Positions 45,811 through 56,882 of a stretch of 64,000 nt of DNA are shown here, in pieces. Origin of the DNA: Dothistroma septosporum (Eukaryota; Ascomycota; Dothideomycetes; Mycosphaerellales; Mycosphaerellaceae); assembly GCA_002236755.2 (NCBI GenBank), contig NBZP02000033.1, positions 112,273 through 176,272 of the forward strand, written 5' to 3'. The position numbers and the translations under genes are program-made. Within the stretch, counting starts at the first letter, position 1; every line of letters begins with the position of its first letter. Below the pieces are notes generated by a model, which ran no database searches, was not told the DNA's origin, and saw nothing but the letters and a program-made list of their open reading frames with translations.

Positions 45811-46716
45811 TTAATGCGCCAAGGTTGAGATAGGCATCAGGCAGTCGTTGGAACCTGCTGGCTGCGACATACGCAAGCTTGTGGAACGTCTCAGTTGGAA
45901 GCCGCGGTAACATATGACCTCGATCACTTTCTTGCATCCAGCAGTAGTCGATATCCGTTGCTCAGGTGTATAGTGCATCATGACGGGCGCCACAGCTGCA
46001 CCGCCAGATTCGGTGTATCTTTGAAACTCGCTTATACTCAGAGCGCTCAACCTACTCGTCCTTGTGTACTCACATAAAGTGATCGCCACGCCTTGAAGGA
46101 TGAATCTGGCAATGGACTGTAAGATCATAAGGCCAGAAGTCAGACGCGACGATGATCTCGACATGCTGGCCAGGATTCTTGCGCTGTCATAGCACGATAC
46201 CAATACTTCCTTCATCTCGTGTGGACTTGAACGGCAGCTGGAGAACACATTGTCGCGTGAAAGCTGAGCCGCACCTCAGCTTTACTTTTGCGAAAGCTGA
46301 GCCGCACCTCAGCTTTACTTGTGCGAAAGCACGATGGCATCTTCTCCACTGATCATTTTGAACAGCCTTCGCCAGGTCGCCACGGTCAATGGCTTCCATC
46401 GAAAGTGGGCCAGAAGTGATCTCTGATCTTGATCCAATGCCACGGCATCATGAGTCGCCAGACGCGACAATCTTACGCCATAACGAAGCCGGGCAGAAGA
46501 CTTGGTCGGTTCGGCCATTATTGGCTGAAGAGATGGGTTCCTGTTGACGGCCTCGGATCGTTGGAGAAGGCATGTCTGCTGGTTTGGTAGAACATCTGGC
46601 GCAGCAGTGTTCAGCATGAAGGAGATGCGGTTCATCATAGAGCTGAGCAGCAAGCTGATACTCGTGATGGGAGTTTGTGAGATCTGTACCTCAAGCGATG
46701 GCCTTCTTATTGCCAT
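45811..46716 (-). CDS. Hypothetical protein, tentative two-exon model
   Basis: Exons 46716-46333 and 46263-45811 can be joined in phase to about 278 residues. Exon 1 is helical and hydrophobic in part (TSISLLLSSMMNRISFMLN). Exon 2 reads MKEVLVSCYDSARILASMSR and further helices. The style recalls the central region of fungal transcription factors, but there is no zinc cluster and the resemblance is weak. The proposed intron is 69 bp and consists almost wholly of the hairpin repeats listed separately. There may be more exons upstream. Confidence 0.32.
46259..46324. repeat. Two tandem 33-bp units, each a hairpin
   Basis: Each unit contains AAAGCTGAG, six bases, then CTCAGCTTT, a perfect 9-bp stem (46260-46268 with 46275-46283, and again 33 bp on). 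The unit is duplicated with almost no change. On the minus strand each unit also carries a GTAAAG donor-like and a GGCTCAG acceptor-like site. Confidence 0.9.
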
Positions 46717-46884
46717 ATGTCGCAACGCGGTGTCCCGGAGACGATCACATTTGGGGAGGAGACAGATGGCTCGGCGACAAGCGCATACGGGCGACGGCGA
46801 CAGCAACAGCTAGTAGTTATAGCGCGGACTCGCCTTGAGGGTATCGACAAATGTATGATTGTGTGAATGTAGTACGGTCGGTCT

Positions 46885-47465
46885 TCAAGGCTTCTTTGCC
46901 TCGCCTCCATTCTTCTCCCAGTCCAGCCAGCTGCCTCTGTACTCCGCCACCTTCTGATAGCCAATTTGTTGTGCCAGTTGTGCAGCAGCACTACTCCTCA
47001 CTCCACTCTTGCAGTAGAACACGACTTCCTTGTCGGCACTGGGCTTCTCGAAGCCGAATCGATCTTCGAACTCGTCTGCTGGTAGGAACATGGCGTCTGC
47101 TTGGGACTTGATGGGGATGTTGAGGGCGGTGGGAATGTAGCCAGCGCTGTACTCTGATGGCTCGCGGACGTCTACATATCGTTAGGAGCTATGATGGCCA
47201 ATGACGGAAACGTTGACATACCTATGAGAACGACATCCTCTGACGGCTTGTCGCTAATCTGCTTGATCTTGCTGAAGTCGTACACTTTGGAGTTGGATAC
47301 TGGCGCAGAATGCCATCGAACTGAGGTGACAGTTGGTCTCGTTGTTCGCTGTGTGAACTTCTGTGGCCGGAGCGCTTGCGTGAAGCTTCGTTGGGTGGTT
47401 CTTTGGCACTGCCGGCAGATGTTGGTCCTGAGGACCGCGTTCCCTGTCGATCGGGCGAAAAACAT
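46885..47465 (-). CDS. Mitochondrial rhodanese-domain sulfurtransferase
   Basis: Exons 47465-47222 and 47171-46885 join in phase to about 176 residues. The N-terminus (MFFARSTGNAVLR and a basic, Ser/Thr-rich run to about residue 50) is a mitochondrial presequence. The rhodanese domain has DVREPSEYSAGYIPTALNIP, and the active-site loop FYCKSGVRSS with the persulfide-forming Cys. It resembles yeast Rdl1/Rdl2, which transfer sulfur from thiosulfate or glutathione persulfide. Its start lies 277 bp from that of PMS1 on the other strand. Confidence 0.9.
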
Positions 47466-47742
47466 GATGGCGTCGCGAGCAAGCTTAGCCCGTCTTGAAG
47501 TGAACGACAACAGCAAAAGGTTATGTAATGGACGGCATAGAAGCTGGTCATCTCCAATATGGCAACATACTATGTACTGTACCGCTACACGCTGGGTCTC
47601 GGAATCGGTCGTTCTCGCCGATGAGATCCCGTGATCGCGCGTGGCCACTTTACGCGACTTTCGATTACAGGCAAACTCTTCCCAAAACATCGACCAACCA
47701 ACCACACAGTCAATCAAAGATGGGCTGAATTACTACCAGGAT
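47466..47742. promoter_or_regulatory. Divergent promoter of rhodanese gene and PMS1
   Basis: 277 bp between the two start codons, too short for separate long promoters. No TATA-like element was seen. Confidence 0.4.
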
Positions 47743-50700
47743 ATGGCCACCATCAAGGCCATAGAAGTCAGCTCCGTGCATCAGATACAGTCCGGTCAAG
47801 TCATCGTCGACCTCAACTCTGTCGTCAAAGAATTGGTGGAGAACAGCCTGGACGCGGGTGCCACCTCCATCGACGTCCGCTTCAGGAACCAAGGGCTCGA
47901 CAGTATCGAAGTGCAAGACAATGGCAGAGGCATTGCGCCGGACGACTTCGACACAATCGCCCTGAAGCACTACACGTCTAAGCTCTCCGACTACGAGGAT
48001 CTGACCTCCCTGGAGACTTTCGGCTTCCGCGGCGAGGCGCTGTCATCACTATGCGCATTGTCGAGGTTTCACGTATTGACCGCCCGGGGCGAAGACGGCG
48101 CTGTTGGAAGGAAACTCGACTTTGAAGTCTCCGGCAAGCTGAAGGGCTCCTCGGTCGCGCCGGCTCAAAAAGGCACCACTGTCTTCGTGGAGAACCTGTT
48201 CAACAACCTGCCCGTCCGTCGGAAGGAGCTGGAGAAGAACATCAAGCGCGAATATGGCAAAGTCATCAGCTTGCTATATGCCTATGCCTGCATATGTGTG
48301 GGCGTCCGGTTCTCGGTCAGCAACCAGATGCCGAAGGGTAAGAAAGCGTCCGTCTTCTCCACCAAGTCCAACACGACTACCAAGGAGAACATCACGAATG
48401 TGTTCGGTGCTAAGACTTTGCTGGCGCTCGTCAAGCTGGACTTGAAGCTCGAGATGTCACCAAGTCTTGGCCTCAGCATCCAGAGCGCCCGCACCTGGTC
48501 GACGCAGGCCACCAATCGCTCCTCTCAAGTACAGCTGCAAGGCCACATCTCGAAGCCCACATTCGGTGAAGGTCGACAGGCTCCAGATCGGCAGATGTTC
48601 TTCGTCAACTCCAGACCTTGCCTCCTGCCGCAGGTGGCGAAGGCCATCAACGAGGTATACAAGTCGTTCAACACTTCGCAGTCGCCGTTTATTTTCGCGA
48701 ACCTGGTGATGGACACGAATGCTTACGATGTGAATGTTTCTCCAGACAAGCGTACGATTATGCTCCACGATCAGACTGCTCTGTTGGAGACGCTGAAGGC
48801 TGCACTCACCGAGCTCTTTGAGAAGACCGACCATACCGTGCCGCAGTCGACATTGCCTAACAGGAAGTTACCAGCATATCAGCCGTTGACTGTGATCCGC
48901 GCCGACGCTACTCAGTCGCAGCACACTGCACAGGATCAGCGTCGAGGCGGGTCTGAAGAAGATGAATCGTCGTCAGATGAGGAGCAAGCGGTGGCCAAGA
49001 ACGAGTCTACTGTACCTGTCGGGGTTGCCCCTGATTTAATACACAGTTGGCTCGGCCGCGACACCGAGCACCGAAGCGACAAGCAGATTCCAAGAATGCA
49101 GTCTGTAGGCCTGAGCAAAGACAAGCAGAGGCTTGTGGAAAAGTTGCGGCACCAGCCACAAGCGCCCTCCAACGTGATCAATGGCAGCATCCGAATATCG
49201 CAGGAGTCAGGGCACCGCGCACAGGTTCGAGCTCCCGACGATGATGTCGGCGACGAGGAAGAGCGTGCGCCTTCGCCAGCATCGCTTGGTGGCGCGACCG
49301 GACCTGGTGTCGACGCTGTCACAAATCCACACCCTTTGAGCACTTCATATGGACATCTGTCCTCGCAGCCTCCGCCCGCTCTGACACGCCAAGCGCAGGA
49401 ATTCAATGCCCAAATTGACAGAATTCGTAGGGATTACGAGCAATCAAAGACGACAGAACAAGGTGTAACCCGATCTGAAAGTCCCCTTTTCGAGCCAGGG
49501 ATAGTAGGCGGCGATGGTCAGCAGGATTCAGCACCAAAGTACGACACACACAATCTTTCAATTCCTGCAATCACGCCTGCCTCACAGAAGATCGCAGCCG
49601 GCCCGGTACAGAATGCCTTCGACAAGATGCGACCCAAGCGTACACCGCAGCAGGTTGCTCAGATCACAATCGGCGATGTCACTACTATGACTGTCATAGG
49701 AAGCAGTCCGCCGTACAAGAAGCGTCGCATACACAAACCGGATGACTCGCAAGCAGTGTCCAAATTTGGTGCAAGTCCGCTACTGGCGCACGGCCTACGT
49801 AAGAGCTTCGCTGCACCTGGATCGCAGTCGGAGGCAGACATCGACAGCAGTGCAATGCCACACATACCTACAGACTCAAGAAGCCCCGAACAGCCCTCGC
49901 AGTCTGGCGAGCAAGATGAAGATGAAGCAGCAGAGGACATTTTAACAGTGGCAACATCGATTCGATCCAGACAGCCCAGTGCCGGGCATGCCGAACCATC
50001 ATCTTCCGACGCCTTGGACGAGCTCCTGTCAGTGCCTGCTAACGATGACGAATGGGACCGAGAATACCTCGACGAAGAAGAGAAGAAGATCAGGGAGGAC
50101 AAGCGAGTCGCAGAACTGATACAGGCAGCCGAAGAGGCAACTGCAAGGCCAGGCGAGGAAAGCCTGAAGCGGGCAGCCACCGTCTTCAAGTATGGCGGGA
50201 AACGCAGAGGGGCGACCCTGCGACTTGCTCGCTCCGTGCAGACTTCATCGGCCAAGATCGAGCGGGATATCGCGCAGCTAGGTGCAAGGTGCCAGCCAGA
50301 GACTACGGCATCGGGCGTCAGAGAAAGCACGGTGAACAAGGACGAGCTGGATGATGCTGAAGCCGAGAGTCGGCTGTCTCTCACAGTCATCAAGTCCGAC
50401 TTCGAGCGCATGATCGTACTTGGACAGTTCAACCAGGGCTTTGTTCTTGCTCTGCGACCTGCCGCCGAATCTGGTGGCGAGGACGACATCTTCATCATTG
50501 ATCAGCATGCTGCCGACGAAAAGTACAACTACGAGCGACTACAACGTACCGTGACTTTACAATCGCAGCGGCTCGTTAGGCCGCTTCCCCTGGAGCTAAC
50601 CGCAGTGCAGGAAGAGCTTCTGCTGACACATTCCGATGCCCTAAAAGCCAACGGTTTCGACGTCGAGACGACATCTTACGTCACTGACGAGCATGAAGAC

Positions 50701-51129
50701 GTATACCCTGGCCACCAGTTTCGTCTCCTGACCCTGCCTATGTCCAAGGAGAAAACCTTCGACTTGTCGGATCTCGAGGAGCTACTGCATCTGCTTAGCG
50801 AACAACCGGCGGGCGGTTCTTTCATACCACGCCCAAACAAGGTTCAGAGCATGCTCGCCATGCGTGCCTGTCGCAGCAGTATCATGGTCGGTAAAACTTT
50901 GGCCTTCAAGCAGATGGAGAAAGTCGTGCGGCACATGGGCGAGATGGAAAAGCCGTGGAATTGTCCACACGGCCGCCCAACGATGCGGCATTTGGCTGGG
51001 CTCACGGAATGGCGTGGCTGGCGGGAGGGTGATATGATGGATGACGATCAGCTTGATGCTTGCAGTATTCATACCCAGAGGGGTCGGAGTACAGACTGGG
51101 CAACCTGGCTGGAGAGGAGAGGTAAGTAA
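47743..51129 (+). CDS. PMS1: DNA mismatch-repair endonuclease, PMS1 (human PMS2 type)
   Basis: Single exon, about 1128 residues from the ATG at 47743 (MATIKAIEVSSVHQI), which fits the family start; the open frame upstream begins only with GTG. The GHKL ATPase has ELVENSLDAGAT, DNGRGI and GFRGEALSS. A linker of some 500 residues is acidic and disordered. The C-terminal nuclease has the metal site DQHAADEKYNYE, then ACRSSIMVG and CPHGRPT, so the latent endonuclease is complete. With MLH1 it forms MutL-alpha and nicks the new strand after MutS recognises a mismatch. It is longer than the yeast protein because of the linker. Confidence 0.95.
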   Translation: MATIKAIEVSSVHQIQSGQVIVDLNSVVKELVENSLDAGATSIDVRFRNQGLDSIEVQDNGRGIAPDDFDTIALKHYTSKLSDYEDLTSLETFGFRGEALSSLCALSRFHVLTARGEDGAVGRKLDFEVSGKLKGSSVAPAQKGTTVFVENLFNNLPVRRKELEKNIKREYGKVISLLYAYACICVGVRFSVSNQMPKGKKASVFSTKSNTTTKENITNVFGAKTLLALVKLDLKLEMSPSLGLSIQSARTWSTQATNRSSQVQLQGHISKPTFGEGRQAPDRQMFFVNSRPCLLPQVAKAINEVYKSFNTSQSPFIFANLVMDTNAYDVNVSPDKRTIMLHDQTALLETLKAALTELFEKTDHTVPQSTLPNRKLPAYQPLTVIRADATQSQHTAQDQRRGGSEEDESSSDEEQAVAKNESTVPVGVAPDLIHSWLGRDTEHRSDKQIPRMQSVGLSKDKQRLVEKLRHQPQAPSNVINGSIRISQESGHRAQVRAPDDDVGDEEERAPSPASLGGATGPGVDAVTNPHPLSTSYGHLSSQPPPALTRQAQEFNAQIDRIRRDYEQSKTTEQGVTRSESPLFEPGIVGGDGQQDSAPKYDTHNLSIPAITPASQKIAAGPVQNAFDKMRPKRTPQQVAQITIGDVTTMTVIGSSPPYKKRRIHKPDDSQAVSKFGASPLLAHGLRKSFAAPGSQSEADIDSSAMPHIPTDSRSPEQPSQSGEQDEDEAAEDILTVATSIRSRQPSAGHAEPSSSDALDELLSVPANDDEWDREYLDEEEKKIREDKRVAELIQAAEEATARPGEESLKRAATVFKYGGKRRGATLRLARSVQTSSAKIERDIAQLGARCQPETTASGVRESTVNKDELDDAEAESRLSLTVIKSDFERMIVLGQFNQGFVLALRPAAESGGEDDIFIIDQHAADEKYNYERLQRTVTLQSQRLVRPLPLELTAVQEELLLTHSDALKANGFDVETTSYVTDEHEDVYPGHQFRLLTLPMSKEKTFDLSDLEELLHLLSEQPAGGSFIPRPNKVQSMLAMRACRSSIMVGKTLAFKQMEKVVRHMGEMEKPWNCPHGRPTMRHLAGLTEWRGWREGDMMDDDQLDACSIHTQRGRSTDWATWLERRGK

Positions 51130-51469
51130 TGCGCGGAAGGGAATTGCTTGCTATATCGATAGCTTGATACCCCGGGGCAGACCGCACAGCTTGAGACTGC
51201 CTCCTCCAGATGCATTAGATGTTAGACATGAAATTACGATTCACGTGGTAGTCGTCCTGGCATGAGTCAAAAGCGCACTGTCGATGGCTTGGATGCAGTT
51301 GCCATGTCTGATTGAAAGACAACAGCAGGGCTAGCAGTCTCTGCTCTATTCTTCCTATCCTCCAGCCTCCAACGAACTTTAGCCCAAGCTACGAAAAATA
51401 CTCGACCTTGTCAATGGATTCATCTAACAATCTCTTCTCCATGTTGTGCTAAGGAAAGTGGCGCTCGCC
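51130..51469. other. 3' region of PMS1, nothing else seen
   Basis: No coding signal. Confidence 0.45.
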
Positions 51470-52395
51470 TGCGACCATGAGTTCTAGGCCGTGGTCGCCT
51501 TCATGCTCGGTGGGCTGACCTTAGATCTTCCAGTCGACGATGGTGACGGCCGCAGGGAAACAGTTGTGGGCTCGGAATCTATGATGCTCATGCCTTTTGT
51601 CAAGGGAGCCACCTCAGGCCCAGGCAAACGGTGGCACGAACCTCAACATCGTCGATTCCAGAGCTAAGAAAACGAGCCGGAGCCCTTCAAAACGAATCTA
51701 CTTCATACATGGTCGCGGTTCTATTCTTGGCACAGTTGACTCTTTCGAATAACCGCACACTGCCCATCAATCAGGCGTACCTGTCCTCCAGCAGGCTATC
51801 GCCTTGCGCTAGCCGGAACACAAATTGGTGATTGCTATGTCGGCTTTCAATTGCCTCACTTGATTGCCAGCGAGCTGAGAGTAGCTTCGAAGAAGACCAC
51901 TATCATGGGCGAGCCGGCTGGCGGCGGTCTAGCTGGTATGTCAGGTCCTTGCTCGTCAGAAGTGAAAGGAAGACAGTTGACCAAGAGAATTTGTCACCGC
52001 CGTTGTGGCTCGTGCCAAAGGTCTTCATATACCGTTTCCTAAGAACATCCTCGTCTTTCTTGTGCTATACGACCCCAAAGACACTGCCCTTCCTGGCATG
52101 GAGCCTCTCGTAACACGGCGCTGCAACGACCACATCACCGGCTGGCGTACATTGCTCAGCGATGCTGCTGGTAGTGCCAATCCAGGGGCGGTATCCGGTA
52201 TACTGCGCCAGCCAGAGCCACGAGTCTGGCCGGTCGTATCCCGGCGTACGATGACTGTGGCCAACCGGACATCTTCATTTTCGAAGGCAGGGAGTGTGTG
52301 AGTAGGCTCGTGAAGGCTGGAATCCTCTCGAAGCGCACTTCTGTCCTGGTCAGCCACATAAGGCGAGCATATCAGCGAGCGGGTCGTACTGCAGT
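51470..52395 (+). pseudogene. Decayed alpha/beta-hydrolase (HSL/GDXG-type esterase)
   Basis: Blocks of the esterase family appear in order but in changing frames. Near 51.70-51.74 kb YFIHGRGSILGTVD matches the HGGG oxyanion region. At 51.83-51.94 kb VGFQLPHLIASEL leads to GEPAGGGLAG, where the nucleophile elbow should be GESAGGG, so the catalytic Ser is Pro. Near 52.0-52.17 kb comes DTALPGMEPLVTRRCNDHIT, and in a third frame at 52.20-52.33 kb YTAPARATSLAG and GQPDIFIFEG match the block that holds the catalytic Asp. Stops and frame shifts separate the parts. The gene would have hydrolysed small acyl esters or lactones; it is dead now. Confidence 0.7.
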
Positions 52396-52475
52396 GAGAT
52401 GACGACTGCGAATATACTTGAAGCTATTGCCACTGCTTGTGGTCGTACACCTGGACTTCGCAAAGGAGTCAGGCT

Positions 52476-52525
52476 CTCAATTTCGATATGAATATACCTG
52501 CTCAATTTCGACATGAATACACCTG
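52476..52525. repeat. 25-bp tandem duplication with CA/TA differences
   Basis: CTCAATTTCGAYATGAATAYACCTG occurs twice in direct contact (52476-52500 and 52501-52525). The copies differ only at two places, both TA in the first and CA in the second copy, as expected of RIP-type C-to-T change. Confidence 0.9.
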
Positions 52526-52753
52526 CTCAAAGCTTCCGACCTCGGTGATGTGTACACTCGAGGAGATGGCAGGTAAGAATGGTCGTGATCGGCTTCGCTA
52601 CGAATTAGATTATGGTGTGTTATAGATACTACAGGAAATCGAGCAACTCTGGGACCGCAGCTACGACACTGCAGTCCCTTGATGTTGCTGAATAGAAAGG
52701 ATCGCTCCGGGCCTATGTGCATGCCGATGAAGTCCTTCATGCCACCGCAAGTC

Positions 52754-53338
52754 TCAAATGTGCGAGTAGGTGCACCGATCCCTCCCCTCCGCCTTATACG
52801 CCTTCAACTCCACCGCGAAACAGCCGTCTAGGTTTCCTGGTCGGTCAGAGTCGCTGAACCACAGTCCCCACTCATCCGCACCCTCTCCTGCTGGGCAAGC
52901 CTTCGCACCAACGCCGTTGAACGTCAAGACCCTGGTAATCGCATCGATCTCGAATGGCGACAATGAGTTGCCAGCTGGCTTGGCTTGGTTGCCGGTGGAG
53001 TAGCCAACAAGCCCATAGTCTCTTGCGTCGGCCCAGACTTCCTGCACTGGATCGCTGTTCGAGTACATGTATACTCGCTTACTTGAATCCCAAGCGAATG
53101 TGGCGAAGTCGTGGGTGGTCTGTGGACTCGAGCAGTGCGTTGGCTGGTCTTGTCTACCGCCGATATAGACTCGGCCTTGGCTGGCGGTGAGCTGCTTGTA
53201 GGCGATGGGGCCGCCGTTGGCCTCTACGCCGAATGGGTCGCCGTAGGATGGGGCCTCGTAGACGACGTTGCCTTGGGCCGGTGCTGCTGAGGCTAGGGCA
53301 GCGAACGCTACAAGGCTGAGGACGGTAGTTGAGAACAT
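52754..53338 (-). CDS. Small secreted protein, PhiA-like
   Basis: Single exon, 194 residues. A signal peptide (MFSTTVLSLVAFAALASAAPA) is cut after about residue 19. The mature part is compact, with three to four Cys, repeated Gly/Tyr/Trp strands (RVYIGGRQ, GLVGYSTGN) and GADEWGLWFSDSD. It recalls the fungal PhiA family of cell-wall and secreted proteins, but the match is by style only. Secretion and small size also allow an apoplastic or effector-like role. It is the last gene before the RIP block, about 1.1 kb away. Confidence 0.75.
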   Translation of the reverse strand: MFSTTVLSLVAFAALASAAPAQGNVVYEAPSYGDPFGVEANGGPIAYKQLTASQGRVYIGGRQDQPTHCSSPQTTHDFATFAWDSSKRVYMYSNSDPVQEVWADARDYGLVGYSTGNQAKPAGNSLSPFEIDAITRVLTFNGVGAKACPAGEGADEWGLWFSDSDRPGNLDGCFAVELKAYKAEGRDRCTYSHI

Positions 53339-53363
53339 TCTGATGGATCAGGTGATGGAGTTT

Positions 53364-53417
53364 GTGAAGTTGATGTTGTGCGTGAAGTTGATGTTGTGCG
53401 TGAACTCGATGTCGTGG
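53364..53417. repeat. 18-bp tandem repeat upstream of the secreted-protein gene
   Basis: GTGAAGTTGATGTTGTGC twice exactly and a third diverged copy, starting 26 bp before the start codon of the minus-strand gene. It lies in the 5' leader of that gene. Confidence 0.85.
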
Positions 53418-54440
53418 GTTAAAGATGATGCTGGGTCTCTGTTGCCTGAACGCGGAGAGCGTCTGCTCTTATGCCAAACACAGCCCGTGCCCAGTGCGTA
53501 TTGAATGACGACTACGTGTTGAAGGCAAGGAATGAAGACGCCGCTATTACGCTATGGCTTCGTATTACAACTTGAATTTCTATACGACCTCGGGTAGAAA
53601 GTGTGGGCAGCGAGGCCAAGGTATACAGTCTATTTGCGTCCATTAACGCTAGGTAGTAACTCGGTCCGGGTGGATGCCAGGCTGTCCCTGTCTCAAGACC
53701 ATCTTTTCCGGTGGCGCCACGAGGCTGCGCCTCTCGACTCCGAATTCAAGAAAGTACTCATGCTGCTATAGACCCTGACTTCGGCAGTGACTAAACGAAG
53801 TGGATCATTGCTTCATAGCGACTCGAGTAGTCCTATGTCACCTGCCGACTCACTCGCTAATTTTCAGCTCGGACCGTGGCCACAGGCGGAAGGTCCAAGT
53901 ATAGCATATGGCCCAGGATCCGTGTAGACGACAACTCAAACAGTCGCCGTGAAATGCCTGCCACCGCTGTTCAGAGTTCGACGACACCTGCCGTTGACAA
54001 AAGTTCCTGCACCTTCCTCGTGAACCGGTCGCTCTAGCAAGAGACAGTGCATGGCCTTTGTCTTTACGAGCGCAAGCTAGGGAACGCCGTCAAGCGTGAC
54101 AAGATTGACCGCTGTGAAGCGCCAAACAGTCTCGCAGATAGTGAATCGATAGTACCTTGATAAAGTTGGCAACACGTACGGGTCCTTGGCAGAGCTTGTT
54201 TCTGATAATCTGTCGATCGTGCCTTGGTGAAGTTGACAACACATACGGATCCTTGAGAGATCCTGTTCTGGTCCTCCGTCGATCGTATCGCGTTAACCCG
54301 GTGCCTGAAGGGTCACCCTATCTCCCACATTAGACCGCGGGCAAGGCCGCCATTTTCAGCGCTAATCTTGGTTAGGCTTCACTTTTGATGCCTCAGGCGC
54401 TAAAAATTTGAGTGGCTTGCCACGGGTCTAAAAGCTTTCT
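53418..54440. other. Transition zone to the AT-rich block
   Basis: Normal base composition, no supported gene. A 67-bp tandem repeat lies at 54.15-54.28 kb. Composition changes sharply at about 54.43-54.45 kb. Confidence 0.5.
54147..54280. repeat. Two tandem copies of a 67-bp unit
   Basis: CGATAGTACCTTGATAAAGT... (54147-54213) and CGATCGTGCCTTGGTGAAGT... (54214-54279), with the start of a third copy at 54280. Most differences are G/A or C/T transitions in both directions. Confidence 0.8.
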
Positions 54441-55360
54441 ATGCCAAACGTCTAGCTTATCGTCTATAATAGACTAAGTTCCTATAGTAGACGAGATATA
54501 ATACGTAACTATATTATAGTATAGTTCTAAGTAGATATATGTCTTTAAATCTCGTAGATATAGTATAGTTATTAAGATAGAGGTTTAACTATAAATCTAC
54601 CTCACTTAGCTATTAGAGACTAGTAGTAGTATATAGAACTTAGACTATATCTAGCTAGTTCTAGCTACTCTATAAAATTTTAATTAGAGTATAAACTTAT
54701 ACTTAAAGAGAAAGATAGTAATAAGTATATATTAAGATATTAAGTCTATAGGATATAGTTATATATATGTATATATACTATACTCTAATCCTATATTACT
54801 ATCTAATTAACTCTATTATCTATAAAGTATACCTTTATATAGTAGATTATATAAGTAGCTTCTCTATAAATAAGAGAAACTAAGACTCTCTCTCTTGAAA
54901 ATATTCTCGAAAAGTAATATCTACTCGAATTAATGTAGTAGATAGACTAACTAGATATAAACAAATAAGTAAACAAATAAGTAATAAGTAATAAGATACT
55001 CCTAAAATCGATAAACTAGAGCCTAGTAACTATAGATAGAGACAAAGATAATAATAGAAAAGACTTATAATCGAAATAAGAATAGTAAAATATATAAGAT
55101 AAGAAAGAGATATAATAAGAGGCCTAGTAGAGTAGATAAACTACTCTCTCTCTTTTCTTAGTCTTTAACTATAACTTTAAGACTCTACTTAATACTATAA
55201 GATATATTAGATTAAAATAGAGAGAACAGAATACTTAGGATTTCGCTTATTTAAAGTATATTACGAATTTATATATACGTATATTCGGATATAGCTAGCT
55301 TAGTCTTTTGAAGTAAGTAGATATAGACGTAAATATATCTTATCTAGAATAAGATAATAT

Positions 55361-55600
55361 AATATTAAGTAGTATATTAGGCTTTATATAGACTATAGCT
55401 ACTTTAGTAGCTTAGTATATAGCCTAGCTATTTAGAGAGCTACTCTCGTATTAATAATAAGAATTATTAACTCCTATATAGACCTAATTACTCTCTTACT
55501 TTCTATATTAGCCTTATTCTATAAGACTTATTTATAGTAAGACAGCTATCTACTACTACCTAATATAGCTATCTACCTAGCTATATATTAGTAGGTTATA
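55361..55600 (+). repeat. Inverted repeat A, left arm, 240 bp
   Basis: The reverse complement of this stretch is found at 63130-63369. Both arms are 240 bp with sharp ends and only scattered, mainly transition, differences. Starts AATATTAAGTAGTATATTAG. Confidence 0.85.
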
Positions 55601-56356
55601 CTTAATAAATAGAGGTAAATATAGAGCTACTTATTATTATCTATAGTATTATCTCTATATAAAAAGAGATAGTAGTATAGTTAACTTAATAGTAGCCTCT
55701 AGGTATAGATAACTATCTATTAGTAATAGGAAGAGCCTATAGTACCTCCTTAAGAGGTAGAATAAGATAGAGTACCTAGACTAATAACTATAGGTACTAC
55801 TTTAACCTAGAAAAGCTAGAAACTCTTATAGCTTAGAGAAGTAAGAATATTCGATCTATCTACTAAGATTAAACTTTAGGTTAGTAATCTAATACTTAAG
55901 AAGCTCTATTCGATTCTACTATCTAGATATACTACCTATAGTAAGCAAAGGTCGTTTAAAATATTAAGCTTATTTAGAAGAGTAATAATCTACTTATTAT
56001 CTAGTTTAATAGATTAACTATCTAGAGTAGCTTTCTACTTTTAAAGAAGAAATCTCTACTAGAACTAAAAGAACCTAGGCCTATAGGATATATTACGAGT
56101 TATAAGTATTATATATTAATACTTAGAGTAGGTGTAATAGTAATAGAAAGTAAGAGAAGTTAAGGTAACTAGAGAGAGTTTTAAAATCAATTTATATAGT
56201 AATATAAATACGTAGATAATATAATATCTAAAATACCTTAATCTACTAAAAGTAAGAACCTAAACCTTAGACGTATTACGTAATCTTCTTCATATTAGGA
56301 TATACTAATCTTTAACTTAAGAATAGCTTAAAATACTATCTTTCTATATAAGTAAG

Positions 56357-56381
56357 AGTTAGAGTTAACTTAACTCTAACT
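56357..56381. repeat. Palindrome C, left
   Basis: Perfect palindrome with 12-bp arms around one central C, core GTTAGAGTTAA and TTAACTCTAAC. Confidence 0.85.
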
Positions 56382-56882
56382 TTTAATTATATATTTACTT
56401 CAATCTAAACAAGAACTTCTACTAAAACAACTCGATATACTTACTACAATTCTCTAGGACAATATAATAAAGCTATTCTCCTATCTAATTAAAGGACCTA
56501 AATAGACCTATATAGTACTAGTAACTCTACTTTAGACTCTAAGTTAGTAGAGACTCTATTAACTTAGCTAGATCTAAGAGTAACTCCTTTTCTATAGTAT
56601 ATAATTACTATAGAATATATTATAGCAAACCTAATAGAGCTCTATATAGTTATAGTAGTAGGTACTCCTACTAGTACTATATCTACTAGAGTAGGCCTTA
56701 ATAGGCTTACTAGGAATTAATATAATATCCTATTATATATACTATAGATCTAAGAAATACTTCTTTAGTAAGTAATTATACTAGGCTTAGTAGAGAACTC
56801 TTACTTCGATTATTATAATACAAAAGCTTATATTAAGTACTTTAAGAGTAACTTAATCGAGTATAAGCTAGACTACTATAAA

